NCBI GenBank assembly: GCA_029242765.1
Contig: JAQWTJ010000076.1
Location: forward strand, 1-41,341
Reading direction: 5' to 3'
Length of the DNA stretch: 41,341 bases
Origin: Flavobacteriales bacterium
GTDB taxonomy: Bacteria > Bacteroidota > Bacteroidia > Flavobacteriales_D > Sanyastnellaceae
A program made the translations under genes and the position numbers. Position 1 is the first letter of the stretch; each line of letters opens with the position of its first letter. The notes below the pieces were generated by a model. The model was not told the DNA's origin. It did not search any database and saw nothing but the letters and a program-made list of their open reading frames with translations. Positions 25,181-34,333 of this stretch are shown piece by piece.

Positions 25181-26641
25181 ATGAAAAGTGGCGTAGCGCC
25201 AAAAACCCCATCGAATCGGGATCGCGGCTGCATGACCACGGCCTACGTCTGCGCCGACATTTTCGCTTCACTGGTGGCGTGGACGACGCTCTACATCTTC
25301 CGGAAGCGCTTCATCGAGCAGGCCCCGGCTTACCTTGAAGCCTGGTTCCCTTCGCGCCTTTTTGAGGACCCCAATTACGTGTACGGCCTGCTCTTCGTGC
25401 CTATGTTTTGGGTTGGGCTGTACGGTTTGACCGGCATGCACGCCACACCGTTTCGCCGGCACCGTTCACAGGAAGTGAGCCAAGTCTTGTGGAATTCCTT
25501 GCTGGGTTCGGTGGTGCTATTTTTCGTGCTAATCCTCGATGATTTAATCACAGATTACACCCAATATTACCGCTCTTTACTGGTGCTTTTCAGTGCGCAG
25601 GCCGTTGCGGCTTTGGTATTCCGCATGCCACTGACCACGCGAACTGTCAAGCGCATTCATCGGGGCTCGCTTGCCTTCAACACCTTAATTGTAGGGTGCA
25701 ACGACCGGGCCTTGGCCATGGTGGAGGAGATGCGGGCTTTGCAGCGCAACCCGGGTTTTCTCTTTGTCGGAACGGTCTGCGTTCGCGATGAGCCAGAAAC
25801 GGAGATTGAGGGCATCCCGTGCTTGGGCGGTGTTTCCGATTTGCCAGCTTTGATTGCAGGTTTGGATGTAGAGGAGGTGATCTTGGCCATCCGCTCTAGT
25901 GATCACGCGGAGCTTGAGGAAATACTCAACGCGTTGGAAGGCCGCGGGGTGGAGGTCAAAATCATCCCAGACAACTACGACATCTTGTCCGGTTCGGTGC
26001 GAATGGTCAGCCTGTTTGGAGCCCCCTTGATTGCAATCCGTCGCGACATTTTGCCGGCCTGGCAGGTGGCTGTGAAGCGGGGGATGGATGTGGTGGCTTC
26101 CATTTTTGCATTGGTGATTTTGGCGCCTCTGCTTCTTTTGATCGCCTTGCTCGTTTTGTTTTCCTCCAAAGGCGGGGTGATCTTTCGGCAAGAACGCGTG
26201 GGCCGGTACGGGCGCCCCTTCACCATTTACAAGTTTCGATCCATGTATTTGGGTTCTGAAAAGGCCGGCCCCCAGCTCTCGAGCGATGCCGACCCCCGCA
26301 TTACACCCGTCGGTCGATTCCTTCGAAAGTCGCGGTTCGACGAGCTGCCCCAGTTCTTCAATGTCTTGCTCGGTGAGATGTCCTTGGTCGGCCCTCGACC
26401 TGAGCGCGCCTTTTACATCGAACAAATCGCGGCCGTTGCACCGCACTACCACCACTTGCAGAAGGTGCGTCCCGGTATCACTTCTTGGGGCCAGGTCAAA
26501 TACGGTTACGCCGAAAACGTCGATCAGATGGTGCAACGCTTGCGCTTCGATTTGATTTACATCGAGAACATGTCGCTGGCCCTGGACTTCAAGATTCTGG
26601 CCTACACGGTGTGGATCGTGTTGAGGGGGCGCGGCAAGTAG
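25181..26641 (+). CDS. Exopolysaccharide polyprenyl glycosylphosphotransferase (initiating sugar transferase)
   Basis: 486 residues from ATG 25181. An N-terminal set of about four membrane helices (residues 15-155) leads into a Rossmann-like CoA-binding region (IVGCNDRALAMVEEM). A fifth helix then precedes the bacterial sugar transferase domain: KRGMDVVASIFALVILAP, FRQERVGRYGRPF, YKFRSM, RSRFDELPQFFNVL-like KSRFDELPQ, MSLVGPRPE and KVRPGITSWGQV. It transfers a sugar phosphate to undecaprenyl phosphate as the first step of capsule or exopolysaccharide synthesis. No glycosyltransferase cluster follows within the window, only an OmpA-family gene. Confidence 0.94.
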   Translation: MKSGVAPKTPSNRDRGCMTTAYVCADIFASLVAWTTLYIFRKRFIEQAPAYLEAWFPSRLFEDPNYVYGLLFVPMFWVGLYGLTGMHATPFRRHRSQEVSQVLWNSLLGSVVLFFVLILDDLITDYTQYYRSLLVLFSAQAVAALVFRMPLTTRTVKRIHRGSLAFNTLIVGCNDRALAMVEEMRALQRNPGFLFVGTVCVRDEPETEIEGIPCLGGVSDLPALIAGLDVEEVILAIRSSDHAELEEILNALEGRGVEVKIIPDNYDILSGSVRMVSLFGAPLIAIRRDILPAWQVAVKRGMDVVASIFALVILAPLLLLIALLVLFSSKGGVIFRQERVGRYGRPFTIYKFRSMYLGSEKAGPQLSSDADPRITPVGRFLRKSRFDELPQFFNVLLGEMSLVGPRPERAFYIEQIAAVAPHYHHLQKVRPGITSWGQVKYGYAENVDQMVQRLRFDLIYIENMSLALDFKILAYTVWIVLRGRGK

Positions 26642-26735
26642 AGCGGAACTTTCGAGCCTGAAGCGATTTGCAAGGCTGATGCGCTTACAAATTTGAGGCC
26701 ATCGACGCTCCATAATGTGTTAACTTGAAAGTGCA

Positions 26736-27896
26736 ATGTGTCCCTGTATTCCCTCCTCGAAAGAGGTACGGAACTACCTGAAAGTAAGCGCTTTCCGGGT
26801 TTTGCTGCCTTTGGTTTTTTGGGCGGCTGGTGCGGGTGCTGCCCCGATTTTCGGACAAAGTCAGGAAGCATCACAGAGTGCCGAGTCGCTGCGCCAATAC
26901 ACGGAGCTCATTATGGCCATGCTCACCGAGCGGGTTGAGGCTGCCGTGCATCTTGAATCCGGCCGGGTCGAATTGGCACCAAGCTCCTCGGCGTTGCTCA
27001 TCGACTGCCGCAAACTTGTGCGCGGATCGGTGCCCTATTATCTCGAGGACGAGGTCTCTCGTTTCAAACGTTTCGACGAGCGTGTACGGGTTGCGCTTGA
27101 GGATTTGGATGGCCTGCAGGTGGGGGCTGCGCCGGATGCTTGGACGCCCGAACGTTGGGCCTATTACCGCGTCCAACGCGAGATCGAGGACGTTCTCTTG
27201 TTGATGGCTTTGGATATCGGTGCGTATGCCAATTCAAATTTGCAGCAGGCCGTTTGGGCGACCGAGGATCTGGCCCGCGATTGGTCTGGGATGCGTGCTG
27301 GAGTAGATGAGCTGGGCATTGCGCCGGTTGACCCCTTTGATGTGCCCACTCCGGAAGACGGCAGCACCTTGGGGGGCAGCAACACCGGCGGCAACTCGAT
27401 GAGCGGTTCAAACGGTTTCGATGATCCGACCCTAACAATTTTAGTGCGAGTGCTGGCTGGAATGGAGGCTATTCTTGCGGAACTGACCGGGTCTCGCGCT
27501 GGAGGGTTGCTCGGCTCGACAGGATTGGATGCGGGCTGGAGCGGGGGCGCGTTCTCCCAGCCGCTTCCGAACAATTTGCCCGATGAGTTTTCCGTGAGCT
27601 TTGCAGACGGCAGTGCTGCTTTGGGTTTGTCGGCAGAATATGCGTTGAATGCGATGATCGAGTTGATGGCGCTCCATCCACAGCTACGGGTGATTGCGGA
27701 GGGGCACAGCGACCCGGTGGGGGGCGAGCGCCTCAATATGAAGTTGTCGCAGCGGCGGGCGGAAACCGTGCGCTATTATTTGATAGCGCATGGGATTGCT
27801 CCCGATCGCGTGGTGGCCACGCACTGGGGCGAGTCAAAACCTGAGTGGGGAGCGGGATTGGACCGCCGCGTTGTGGTACGTTTGCTGAAGCAATGA
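26736..27896 (+). CDS. OmpA-family outer membrane protein
   Basis: 386 residues from ATG 26736. A hydrophobic export segment lies at about 18-40 (FRVLLPLVFWAAGAGAAPIFGQ). The middle (40-200) is a helical region of unknown family, followed by a Gly/Ser/Asn linker (GGSNTGGNSMSGSNG, about 210-228). Residues 275-386 form an OmpA/MotB peptidoglycan-binding domain: VIAEGHSDPVGG, NMKLSQRRAETVRYYLIAHGI, VVATHWGES. It probably ties the outer membrane to the wall. It stands 94 nt after the sugar transferase; that gap holds no clear hairpin. Confidence 0.9.
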   Translation: MCPCIPSSKEVRNYLKVSAFRVLLPLVFWAAGAGAAPIFGQSQEASQSAESLRQYTELIMAMLTERVEAAVHLESGRVELAPSSSALLIDCRKLVRGSVPYYLEDEVSRFKRFDERVRVALEDLDGLQVGAAPDAWTPERWAYYRVQREIEDVLLLMALDIGAYANSNLQQAVWATEDLARDWSGMRAGVDELGIAPVDPFDVPTPEDGSTLGGSNTGGNSMSGSNGFDDPTLTILVRVLAGMEAILAELTGSRAGGLLGSTGLDAGWSGGAFSQPLPNNLPDEFSVSFADGSAALGLSAEYALNAMIELMALHPQLRVIAEGHSDPVGGERLNMKLSQRRAETVRYYLIAHGIAPDRVVATHWGESKPEWGAGLDRRVVVRLLKQ

Positions 27897-27909
27897 TGCG
27901 ATAAAATTG
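27881..27909 (+). promoter_or_regulatory. Probable promoter for the FAH-family gene
   Basis: TTTG (27881-27884), 17 nt, then TAAAATTG (27902-27909; five of six fixed -7 positions). It ends 5 nt before ATG 27915, and the -33 part lies inside the end of the OmpA-family gene. The transcript would be nearly leaderless. Confidence 0.5.
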
Positions 27910-27914
27910 GGGCT

Positions 27915-28532
27915 ATGAAGATTGTTTGCGTGGGGCGGAATTATGCGGAGCATGCGGCTGAATTGGCCAACCCTGTACCCGTGGAGCCGCTCATTTTTAT
28001 GAAGCCCGACAGTGCTTTGCTGCATCTCGATCATCCTTTTGTAATCCCCGAGTGGACCGATGATTGCCAATACGAGGTCGAGCTCATCGTACGTATCGAG
28101 CGCGTCGCGCGTTGGGTGGATCCGGAGTTTGCCCACCGTTGCTATGCCGAGGTGGGGCTTGGAATCGACTTTACGGCGCGCGATGTTCAGCGGCGTTTGA
28201 AGGCGGCGGGCCACCCTTGGGAAAGGGCGAAGGCCTTCGATGGTTCTGCGATTCGACCCGAGCATTGGACGGCATTGAAAGAGCTCGGAGGGGACGTGCA
28301 GAACCTCGATTTTCAATTGGAAAAAAATGGAGAAGTCGTCCAGAGCGGAAACACAAGCGATATGCTCTTCAGCGTGGACGAGCTCATTTCGCACGTCTCG
28401 CGCATCTGTACGCTGAAAACAGGCGACCTCCTGTACACGGGCACCCCCGCGGGTGTTGGCCCGGTAGCCTCGGGGGACAATTTGCGGGGGCTCCTGTGCG
28501 GCCGCCCTCAATTTTCGCTCAACGTCCTTTAA
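27915..28532 (+). CDS. Fumarylacetoacetate hydrolase (FAH) family protein
   Basis: 205 residues, the short single-domain FAH form. Seen: MKIVCVGRNYAEHAAEL, LIFMKPDSAL, the metal-binding EVELIVRI (near 55-62), VGIDFTARDVQ, AFDGSA and LKTGDLLYTGTPAGVGPV. Members hydrolyse or decarboxylate acylpyruvates and oxaloacetate; oxaloacetate decarboxylase or acylpyruvase activity is plausible but the substrate is not visible. It precedes aroK by about 70 nt on the same strand. Confidence 0.93.
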   Translation: MKIVCVGRNYAEHAAELANPVPVEPLIFMKPDSALLHLDHPFVIPEWTDDCQYEVELIVRIERVARWVDPEFAHRCYAEVGLGIDFTARDVQRRLKAAGHPWERAKAFDGSAIRPEHWTALKELGGDVQNLDFQLEKNGEVVQSGNTSDMLFSVDELISHVSRICTLKTGDLLYTGTPAGVGPVASGDNLRGLLCGRPQFSLNVL

Positions 28533-28568
28533 TCGGACTCAAGCACCCGCTTCACTCATTGGCTGCGC

Positions 28569-28596
28569 TTGCACCCGCGGTCGTGTCCTATTTTTG
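28569..28596 (+). promoter_or_regulatory. Probable promoter for shikimate kinase
   Basis: TTG (28569-28571), 17 nt, then a perfect TATTTTTG -7 element (28589-28596). The GTG start of aroK follows after only 4 nt (TGCC). This supports both the GTG start and a leaderless transcript. Confidence 0.6.
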
Positions 28597-28600
28597 TGCC

Positions 28601-29140
28601 GTGCTAGTGTTTCTTGTTGGGTATATGGGGGCTGGAAAGTCCATTGGCGGCCGCCGATTGGCCCGCCGACTGGGGTGCGGCTTTGTCGACACGGACTTGC
28701 TGCTTCAGAAGCGAGCCGGCTGCAGCATTGCGCAAATTTTCAGGCGCGATGGGGAGCCGGCGTTCCGTGCCGCTGAGCACGAGCTGATCTGTGAATTGAT
28801 TGCGAGCAGTGGATCGTCAAGTGTAGTAATCAGCACCGGGGGCGGGCTGCCTTGCCACTTGGATTCCATGGAGAGGATGCGTGCAGCCGGCGTGACAATT
28901 TACTTGCAGTTGCCCAAAGAAAAGTTGGTGGAGCGATTGGACTCAGGGCGCCCAAACGATCGCCGACCGATGCTCTCCGGCCTCAGCCGTAAAGCGCTGG
29001 CCGATAGAATTTCCGCCCACCTTCAAGAGCGGGAGCCAGTCTACAAGCGGGCGTCGATGATTGTTGACGCGCAGGAATTCGAATCGCAGCGCATTGACTC
29101 GGTTGCTCAGATGATCGAGGCGCTCCCCAAGTCTATTTGA
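28601..29140 (+). CDS. aroK: Shikimate kinase
   Basis: 179 residues from GTG 28601 (V-L-V-F-L-V-G-Y-M-G); a second GTG at 28607 is possible. Walker A GYMGAGKS at about 7-14, GCGFVDTDLLL with the shikimate-binding Asp pair, FRRDGEPAFRAAE, ISTGGGLP (the conserved GGG) and RPNDRRPML before the lid. It phosphorylates shikimate in aromatic amino acid synthesis. No other aro gene is in the window. It converges with the PyrR-like gene, with 37 nt between their ends. Confidence 0.93.
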   Translation: MLVFLVGYMGAGKSIGGRRLARRLGCGFVDTDLLLQKRAGCSIAQIFRRDGEPAFRAAEHELICELIASSGSSSVVISTGGGLPCHLDSMERMRAAGVTIYLQLPKEKLVERLDSGRPNDRRPMLSGLSRKALADRISAHLQEREPVYKRASMIVDAQEFESQRIDSVAQMIEALPKSI

Positions 29141-29177
29141 CACCGGACGTCCTCAAACCACGTGTGCATCAGCGCGT

Positions 29178-29693
29178 TCAGCTGAGCAGGGCGACGTCTT
29201 TGTTGCCGCCGGCCAGCCGCACGGTGATGTGGGATTTGAAAGTGGTTGAGAGGCTCTTGCCCACGTAGTCGGCCCGAATGGGGAAGCGCCTGTGAATGCG
29301 GTCGACTAGCACGCAAGCGGCTACGCTGCGGGGCGAGAAGCCCAGCAGGTGGCGCACGCCGTACAACAGGGTGCGGCCGCTGTTGAGGACATCGTCGACC
29401 ACCACCACGGCGGCTCCCTCCAGGGTCGCGCCGTCTTCTGACAGTGAAATCGCGTGGTTTAGTGGGTCGTCTTTATGCAGACTTAGCACCAAGGATCGGA
29501 CGTTGCCCTTTGTGATGGAGATCAATTCTGAGGCAATGCGGTCAGCCAGAACTGTACCCTGCCCATCGATACCTACGATGACCAAATGGTCGCTCAAGTG
29601 GTGGTCCTCATGAATCTGGCGGGCGATGCGTTGGACGCTTCGACGTATTCGCGCTGCATCGAGGATGACGGTGGGCTGTTCGGAATTAGACAT
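29178..29693 (-). CDS. PyrR-like phosphoribosyltransferase
   Basis: 171 residues. The PRPP-binding motif VVVVDDVLNSGRTL is near residues 96-109. ILDAARIRRSVQRIARQIHE at the start and RFPIRADYVGKSLSTT near the end follow the PyrR/uracil phosphoribosyltransferase pattern. PyrR regulates pyr genes in Bacillota; in Bacteroidota the relatives may act only as phosphoribosyltransferases, so the regulatory role is not asserted. The start lies 8 nt inside the 3' end of rlmD (overlap 29686-29693), which implies translational coupling of a nucleotide-salvage enzyme with an rRNA methyltransferase. Confidence 0.85.
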   Translation of the reverse strand: MSNSEQPTVILDAARIRRSVQRIARQIHEDHHLSDHLVIVGIDGQGTVLADRIASELISITKGNVRSLVLSLHKDDPLNHAISLSEDGATLEGAAVVVVDDVLNSGRTLLYGVRHLLGFSPRSVAACVLVDRIHRRFPIRADYVGKSLSTTFKSHITVRLAGGNKDVALLS

Positions 29694-31188
29694 GGTGAGG
29701 TTTTTCCAAGTCGGGATGAATCTTGCCCCGAAGTTCGTGCGAAATTTCTATCAGCGCAACGGCTTCGATATGAGACGTGTGCGGAAATTGGTCGACGAGT
29801 TTGAGCGCCTTGAGGTGGTAACCGTATTGGCGCAAGGTGGCCAAATCTCGGGCCTGCGTTGCCGGGTTGCACGAGATGTACACCATGCGTGGCGCCCCCA
29901 GTCGCATGACTTTGCGTAGAGACTTGGGCGAGATGCCGGCCCGTGGCGGGTCGAGCACCACCGTGTGGATGCGCCCTTTGTATTCGGGGTGGTCCAGCAG
30001 GAAGCGTCCGGCATCGGCCGCGTGGAATGTGATGTCGCTGTCGCCTTCGCTCGCTCGATTGGTGGCCGCACTCTTGCGCGCATCGATAATCGCATCTTCG
30101 ACAATATCTACCCCCACAACGGGCATTCCGGTGCGTTGGGCGAGCAATTGAGCGATGGTCCCGGTTCCGCAAAACAAGTCGAGCATAATTTCACCTTCGG
30201 CGTCATTCGGGGCCATGACGTAGTCCAGCGCCTGGCTGTAGAGCTTTTCTGCGCAGCGAGGATTGGTCTGGAAGAAGCTCTTCATGGAGATGGAAAAATC
30301 CAAACCCAAGACGCGCTCAGTAACCGATTCCTCACCGCGTACCAATTGGGTTTGCCCTGCACGCGCTTCTACACGCTCGCCTGTATCGTCGTTGATGGCG
30401 TGAATGAAGCCGGCCAAGCGCCCTGAGAGTTGCTCAGCGCACAAATCGACAAAACCCTCCAGATCGAAGCGGTCCAAGTCCTTTGAAGTCGTCACCAGTT
30501 GAATGAGAATTCGGTTTTCGTGGAGGCTTTTGCGAACCACTAAAAAGCGAAAGAACCCCTCGCGACGCGGCGCATGCCAAGCAGGCAGTCCACTATCGAA
30601 ACAGAATTTGCGCAAGTGGGGCAGGGCGTTCTCTAGTTCTGCGTCAAACAGCCCGCTGTCGCGGTTCAAGTTTTCCACTGACCACCACGTCCCGCGCACT
30701 TTGAAGCCGAGAAAGAAGCCGTCGACCGATTCGATTTCGCCTGGCTCGCGACCGATCGCCGCAAAGCTGTACTCCATTTTATTGCGATAATGCCAATCAT
30801 CAGGCGATCCTGTCAGCCCTTGGTAGAGCCCTGGAAGAAACTCCACACCGCCCACACGCTCGTACACGTCAAGTGTGGTGCGCTCCTTTAAAGCGTGCTG
30901 TTCGGCGATGGCCAAGGTGGCATAAGGTGCACCAGGGATGGCTTGGTAGGGGATCTCAGTTTCCTGCGGAGCGCGCTCCAAAACTTCGTCGAGCTTGCAC
31001 TCTGACCAACGCGATTTGCACCGTGAAACCCGGGCCCTCACTCTCTGCCCCTTAATGGTGTTGGGGACGAAGACGGTGTACGGGCCTCGCTCGGTTTCAA
31101 TCTTGGCGATGCCTTTGCCTCCAAAGGCGACATCGGTGATTTCAAGCTCGAGGGGGGTCCCCTTTTTAAACAGGCGTTGGCGTGACAC
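29686..31188 (-). CDS. rlmD: 23S rRNA (uracil-5-)-methyltransferase RumA/RlmD family
   Basis: 500 residues from GTG 31188 (V-S-R-Q-R-L-F). A -7-like TATTTTCG ends 4 nt upstream, and the TRAM-like N-terminal domain (LELEITDVAFGGKGIAKIE) begins right after, so the upstream ATG at 31221 is unlikely. Motifs: QTNPRCAEKLY, LDLFCGTGTIAQLLA (SAM binding, near 345-360), VLDPPRAGISPK and the catalytic Cys in MVYISCNPATQARDL near 445. It makes 5-methyluridine in 23S rRNA, or in tRNA in some relatives. It is divergent from the secreted EEP-family gene. Confidence 0.92.
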   Translation of the reverse strand: MSRQRLFKKGTPLELEITDVAFGGKGIAKIETERGPYTVFVPNTIKGQRVRARVSRCKSRWSECKLDEVLERAPQETEIPYQAIPGAPYATLAIAEQHALKERTTLDVYERVGGVEFLPGLYQGLTGSPDDWHYRNKMEYSFAAIGREPGEIESVDGFFLGFKVRGTWWSVENLNRDSGLFDAELENALPHLRKFCFDSGLPAWHAPRREGFFRFLVVRKSLHENRILIQLVTTSKDLDRFDLEGFVDLCAEQLSGRLAGFIHAINDDTGERVEARAGQTQLVRGEESVTERVLGLDFSISMKSFFQTNPRCAEKLYSQALDYVMAPNDAEGEIMLDLFCGTGTIAQLLAQRTGMPVVGVDIVEDAIIDARKSAATNRASEGDSDITFHAADAGRFLLDHPEYKGRIHTVVLDPPRAGISPKSLRKVMRLGAPRMVYISCNPATQARDLATLRQYGYHLKALKLVDQFPHTSHIEAVALIEISHELRGKIHPDLEKPHHV

Positions 31189-31238
31189 GGCGCGAAAATA
31201 GTACGCGTTGGTCCACGCCACACGCTATCTTGCCCGCC

Positions 31239-32117
31239 ATGGTGAAGAGAGAATCGAAGCAAGGGATTTATATGTTGGCGTTAGCGGCCATTGCCGCCTT
31301 TGGCGCGTTCAATGAAGCCGCAGCCCAGGGCAGGCCTGATGATGTAGCAGTGATGACCTTCAACATCCGTTACGACAACCCTAACGACCCCTTGGCCTGG
31401 GTCGAGCGCCGCGACCACGTGGTCGACGCCATCCGCTACTACGACATCGTGGGAGTTCAGGAAGCGCTTTCATCTCAATTCGAGTTCTTAAAAACGGAAA
31501 TCCCACGCTTTTCCAGCTACGGAGTGGGCCGTGAGGCGGACGGTTCTGGCGAGTTTTGCCCCATCTTCTGGAATGCTAAACGCTTCGACCTTCTCCATTC
31601 CGAAACGGTTTGGCTCAGCGCCTCGGGCGAGCCTGGGGTTGCGGGTTGGGATGCGGACCTGCCCAGAATAGCCACCGATGTACTCCTGTATGACCGGCAA
31701 ACCTCCAAGACGTTTCGAGTGATCAACACGCACTTTTCACACGTGGGGTCTGAGGCTCGTATCATGTCGGCCTCCCTGATCCGGCTTCGGGTCAACCGCG
31801 GCTCGGCGGACGTCAAAATCGTCTTGGGCGATCTCAACGCCGAACCCGATGATCAAGCCGTGCTGGAGCTCATCTCAATGGACTCAGCTGGCACAGGCGG
31901 CGGACTTGTTGACGCCCACGATGCGGCAAAGACCCGTTGTCGTCAGAGTTTCGGCACCTTTACGGGCTTCGATACGGGCGGTCTAAGCAGTGCCCCTCGC
32001 ATCGATCACATTTTTACAGCAGGCGCAAAAGTCACTTGGTTCTGTGTGGACGAGCGCATCATCGGCTCCTTTTACATTTCGGATCACTTGCCTGTGTACG
32101 TGATGCTGCGTCCATAG
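31239..32117 (+). CDS. Secreted endonuclease/exonuclease/phosphatase family protein
   Basis: 292 residues from ATG 31239 (MVKRESKQGIYMLALAAIAAFG), with a signal peptide ending near EAAAQ at about 30. EEP-fold motifs: VMTFNIRYDN (metal-binding Asn), VGVQEALSSQ (catalytic Glu), NTHFSHVGSEAR, VKIVLGDLNAEPDD and a final RIDHIFTAG...SDHLPVYVML. Such exported enzymes are nucleases or phosphatases that act on extracellular DNA, phosphosugars or lipids; the substrate is unknown. It fits the secreted degradative theme of the genes that follow. Confidence 0.92.
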   Translation: MVKRESKQGIYMLALAAIAAFGAFNEAAAQGRPDDVAVMTFNIRYDNPNDPLAWVERRDHVVDAIRYYDIVGVQEALSSQFEFLKTEIPRFSSYGVGREADGSGEFCPIFWNAKRFDLLHSETVWLSASGEPGVAGWDADLPRIATDVLLYDRQTSKTFRVINTHFSHVGSEARIMSASLIRLRVNRGSADVKIVLGDLNAEPDDQAVLELISMDSAGTGGGLVDAHDAAKTRCRQSFGTFTGFDTGGLSSAPRIDHIFTAGAKVTWFCVDERIIGSFYISDHLPVYVMLRP

Positions 32118-32206
32118 CATCGAGATGAAGTTGGTTGCGGTGACGCAAGGGGAGGAGTTCGCGCGGTGTGCGGACAAAAGTTGGGAAGTACATTGCGCTG
32201 GAGTTT

Positions 32207-34333
32207 ATGCTGATGCGATTCTTTTCTAAGGCTACGTTTTCTAGGGCATCCATTGCGGAGTGGATGAACAGCGTGCGGGATCGGCACGACGAAATTTTGA
32301 GCGTTGCGCTGTTCGTGTTGTGCTGGGTGGGGCTGGTGATGGTCTACCCGCGCGAGGTGAGATTCAGCTACGAGTTTGAGAACGGGGCGCCGTGGCGCTA
32401 TGAGGACTACTATGCGCCGTTTGATGTGGACGTGATGTTCTTAGAGGAGGAGCTGGCCGAGCGGAAGGTGGAGGCGCTTTCTGATGTGCAGCCGATGTTG
32501 CGCCGTGAGGCGGGGGCAAGGGAGGCCGTTGAGAGGGCTTTGGAGTTGTTGCCCGAGACGTGGGCCGATCGAGGGATGTTGGCCGAGAAGGTGAGATCGA
32601 GGATGGAGGCTGTCCGGGGAGAGGTGGACCGGATTTTTGATCTGGGCGTGGTGGATCGTTCAACCGTGCCCGATCATTTCGGCCGTGAGGTTTTGGTGAT
32701 GGGCGATGGGCTGGCCCGCGAGGTGAGCCTCAATGCACTGCACGACCTGGAATCTGCACGCGCCGCCTTGTACGCGGGGTGGCCACGGTTGGGCGACATG
32801 GCCATGCCGGGTTTGGGTCTGGTGAGCGACGCATTGAAAGAAAATTTGAGGTACGACCCCGATGGGTCAGACCGTTTGGCGGCCGATGTGGTCGCTGCGT
32901 TGGAGGTCTACGCCGGCAAGCTGCCCCAAGGGGCTCGTGTGGTTCAACGTGGCGAGCGCCTCAGCCTTGACACGTACCGCGAACTCCACGCCATCCGCAC
33001 GGCAACCCTCGGTGGAGCGGCCGAATCGGCCGCACGTGCAGTGTTGTGGGGGCAGTTGTTGTTGGTCCTGATCGGTTTAATTGCCACGGCCATTGCACTG
33101 CATATTTTCAGCCCGGAAACCCTGTCGGACCCTCGCCGAGTGGCCGTTATCCTTGCATTGTACTTTGCCCTTGCGCTGCTTACCAAGGTGGTGTTGTCGG
33201 CTGGAAACCTCGCGGTGCATTTGGTGCCGATGTGCATCTTGCCGTTGGTAATCCGTTCCTACTTGGACCGCAAATTGGCCATGGTCTTGCACGTGATTTT
33301 CGTGCTGATGGTCTCGTTTATGGTGCCAAGCGCCTATGAGTTTGCATTCTTGCAGGCCTTTGCCGGTATACTCTTGCTGTACTTCCTTCATTCGGCGACG
33401 CGGCGGTCGGAGTATTTCAATGCGGCGATTGCCATTTTCGCGAGTTACTCGATGACCCACTTCGGATTGAGTCTGGTGCAGCAGGGCGGCTTCGAGGGGA
33501 TGGAGGGCTTAGATTATGCTTGGTTTGGAGGCAACGCCTTGCTGTGTATGCTGGCCTTTCCATTGGTCTATTTCTTTGAGAGGTCATTGGGCTTGCTCAC
33601 GGATATCAGGCTGCTGGAAATCAGCGACACGAACAATCCGTTGCTCAGGGAATTGGCTGAAAATGCACCGGGCACATTCCAGCACAGTGTTCAGGTGGCA
33701 AATCTGGCGGAAGACGCCACGCGGGCGATCGGTGGCAATGCGTTGCTGGTCCGTGCTGGGGCGCTTTACCACGACATTGGCAAAATGCAGCATCCGCATT
33801 TTTTCATTGAAAACCAGCAAGGATTTAATCCGCACGACGAAATCGATCCCGAGGAGAGCACGCTGCACATCATCGGGCACGTCAGCCAAGGCATCGAGCG
33901 CGCAAAAAATGCAGGGCTGCCCGACGAAGTCATCGACTTCATCCGCACCCATCACGGCACGTCTTTGGTGCGCTATTTTTACCAGAAGGCGCTTTCTAAA
34001 GCCGCTGAATTGGCTGCAGCTGGCGGAACGCCTGCGGGGGAGCCTTCGCCACAGATTTCCCCTTCCAATTTCCGCTACCCCGGCCCATTGCCCTACTCCA
34101 AGGAAACGGCAGTATTGATGATGGCCGATTCTGTGGAAGCCGCGGCTCGCGCATTGCCGCAAGTGACGGACGAGCGCATCGGCGAGCTCGTCGACCGCCT
34201 CCTCAAAGCTCAACTCGACGACGGCCAATTTGCTTCGGCGGACATCACTTTCCGCGAGATTCAGGCGGTCGCTCGCGTGCTTAAGCGGCGCCTGCGGAGC
34301 ATTCATCATCAGCGCATTGCATACCAGAAATAA
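32207..34333 (+). CDS. pgpH: 7TM-HD domain phosphohydrolase (PgpH-like, probable c-di-AMP phosphodiesterase)
   Basis: 708 residues from ATG 32207 (MLMRFFSK); ATG 32213 and GTG 32168 are alternatives. One N-terminal helix (about 30-47) leads into an extracytoplasmic 7TMR-HDED domain (50-280), seven membrane helices (290-475, with FFERSLGLLTDIRLLEISD after the last) and a cytoplasmic HD domain: QHSVQVANLAEDA, YHDIGKMQHP with His-Asp at 522-523, HIIGHVSQGIERA, RTHHGTSLVRYFY. PgpH proteins hydrolyse c-di-AMP to pApA and may sense ligands outside. The TAA stop shares its last base with the start of the di-haem peroxidase gene. Confidence 0.92.
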   Translation: MLMRFFSKATFSRASIAEWMNSVRDRHDEILSVALFVLCWVGLVMVYPREVRFSYEFENGAPWRYEDYYAPFDVDVMFLEEELAERKVEALSDVQPMLRREAGAREAVERALELLPETWADRGMLAEKVRSRMEAVRGEVDRIFDLGVVDRSTVPDHFGREVLVMGDGLAREVSLNALHDLESARAALYAGWPRLGDMAMPGLGLVSDALKENLRYDPDGSDRLAADVVAALEVYAGKLPQGARVVQRGERLSLDTYRELHAIRTATLGGAAESAARAVLWGQLLLVLIGLIATAIALHIFSPETLSDPRRVAVILALYFALALLTKVVLSAGNLAVHLVPMCILPLVIRSYLDRKLAMVLHVIFVLMVSFMVPSAYEFAFLQAFAGILLLYFLHSATRRSEYFNAAIAIFASYSMTHFGLSLVQQGGFEGMEGLDYAWFGGNALLCMLAFPLVYFFERSLGLLTDIRLLEISDTNNPLLRELAENAPGTFQHSVQVANLAEDATRAIGGNALLVRAGALYHDIGKMQHPHFFIENQQGFNPHDEIDPEESTLHIIGHVSQGIERAKNAGLPDEVIDFIRTHHGTSLVRYFYQKALSKAAELAAAGGTPAGEPSPQISPSNFRYPGPLPYSKETAVLMMADSVEAAARALPQVTDERIGELVDRLLKAQLDDGQFASADITFREIQAVARVLKRRLRSIHHQRIAYQK

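Noticed and set aside
24189-26713. Minus-strand frames of 360 and 342 codons opposite the lipoprotein and sugar transferase
   Set aside because: Shadow frames of coding DNA; no recognisable domain, while the plus strand carries clear motifs.
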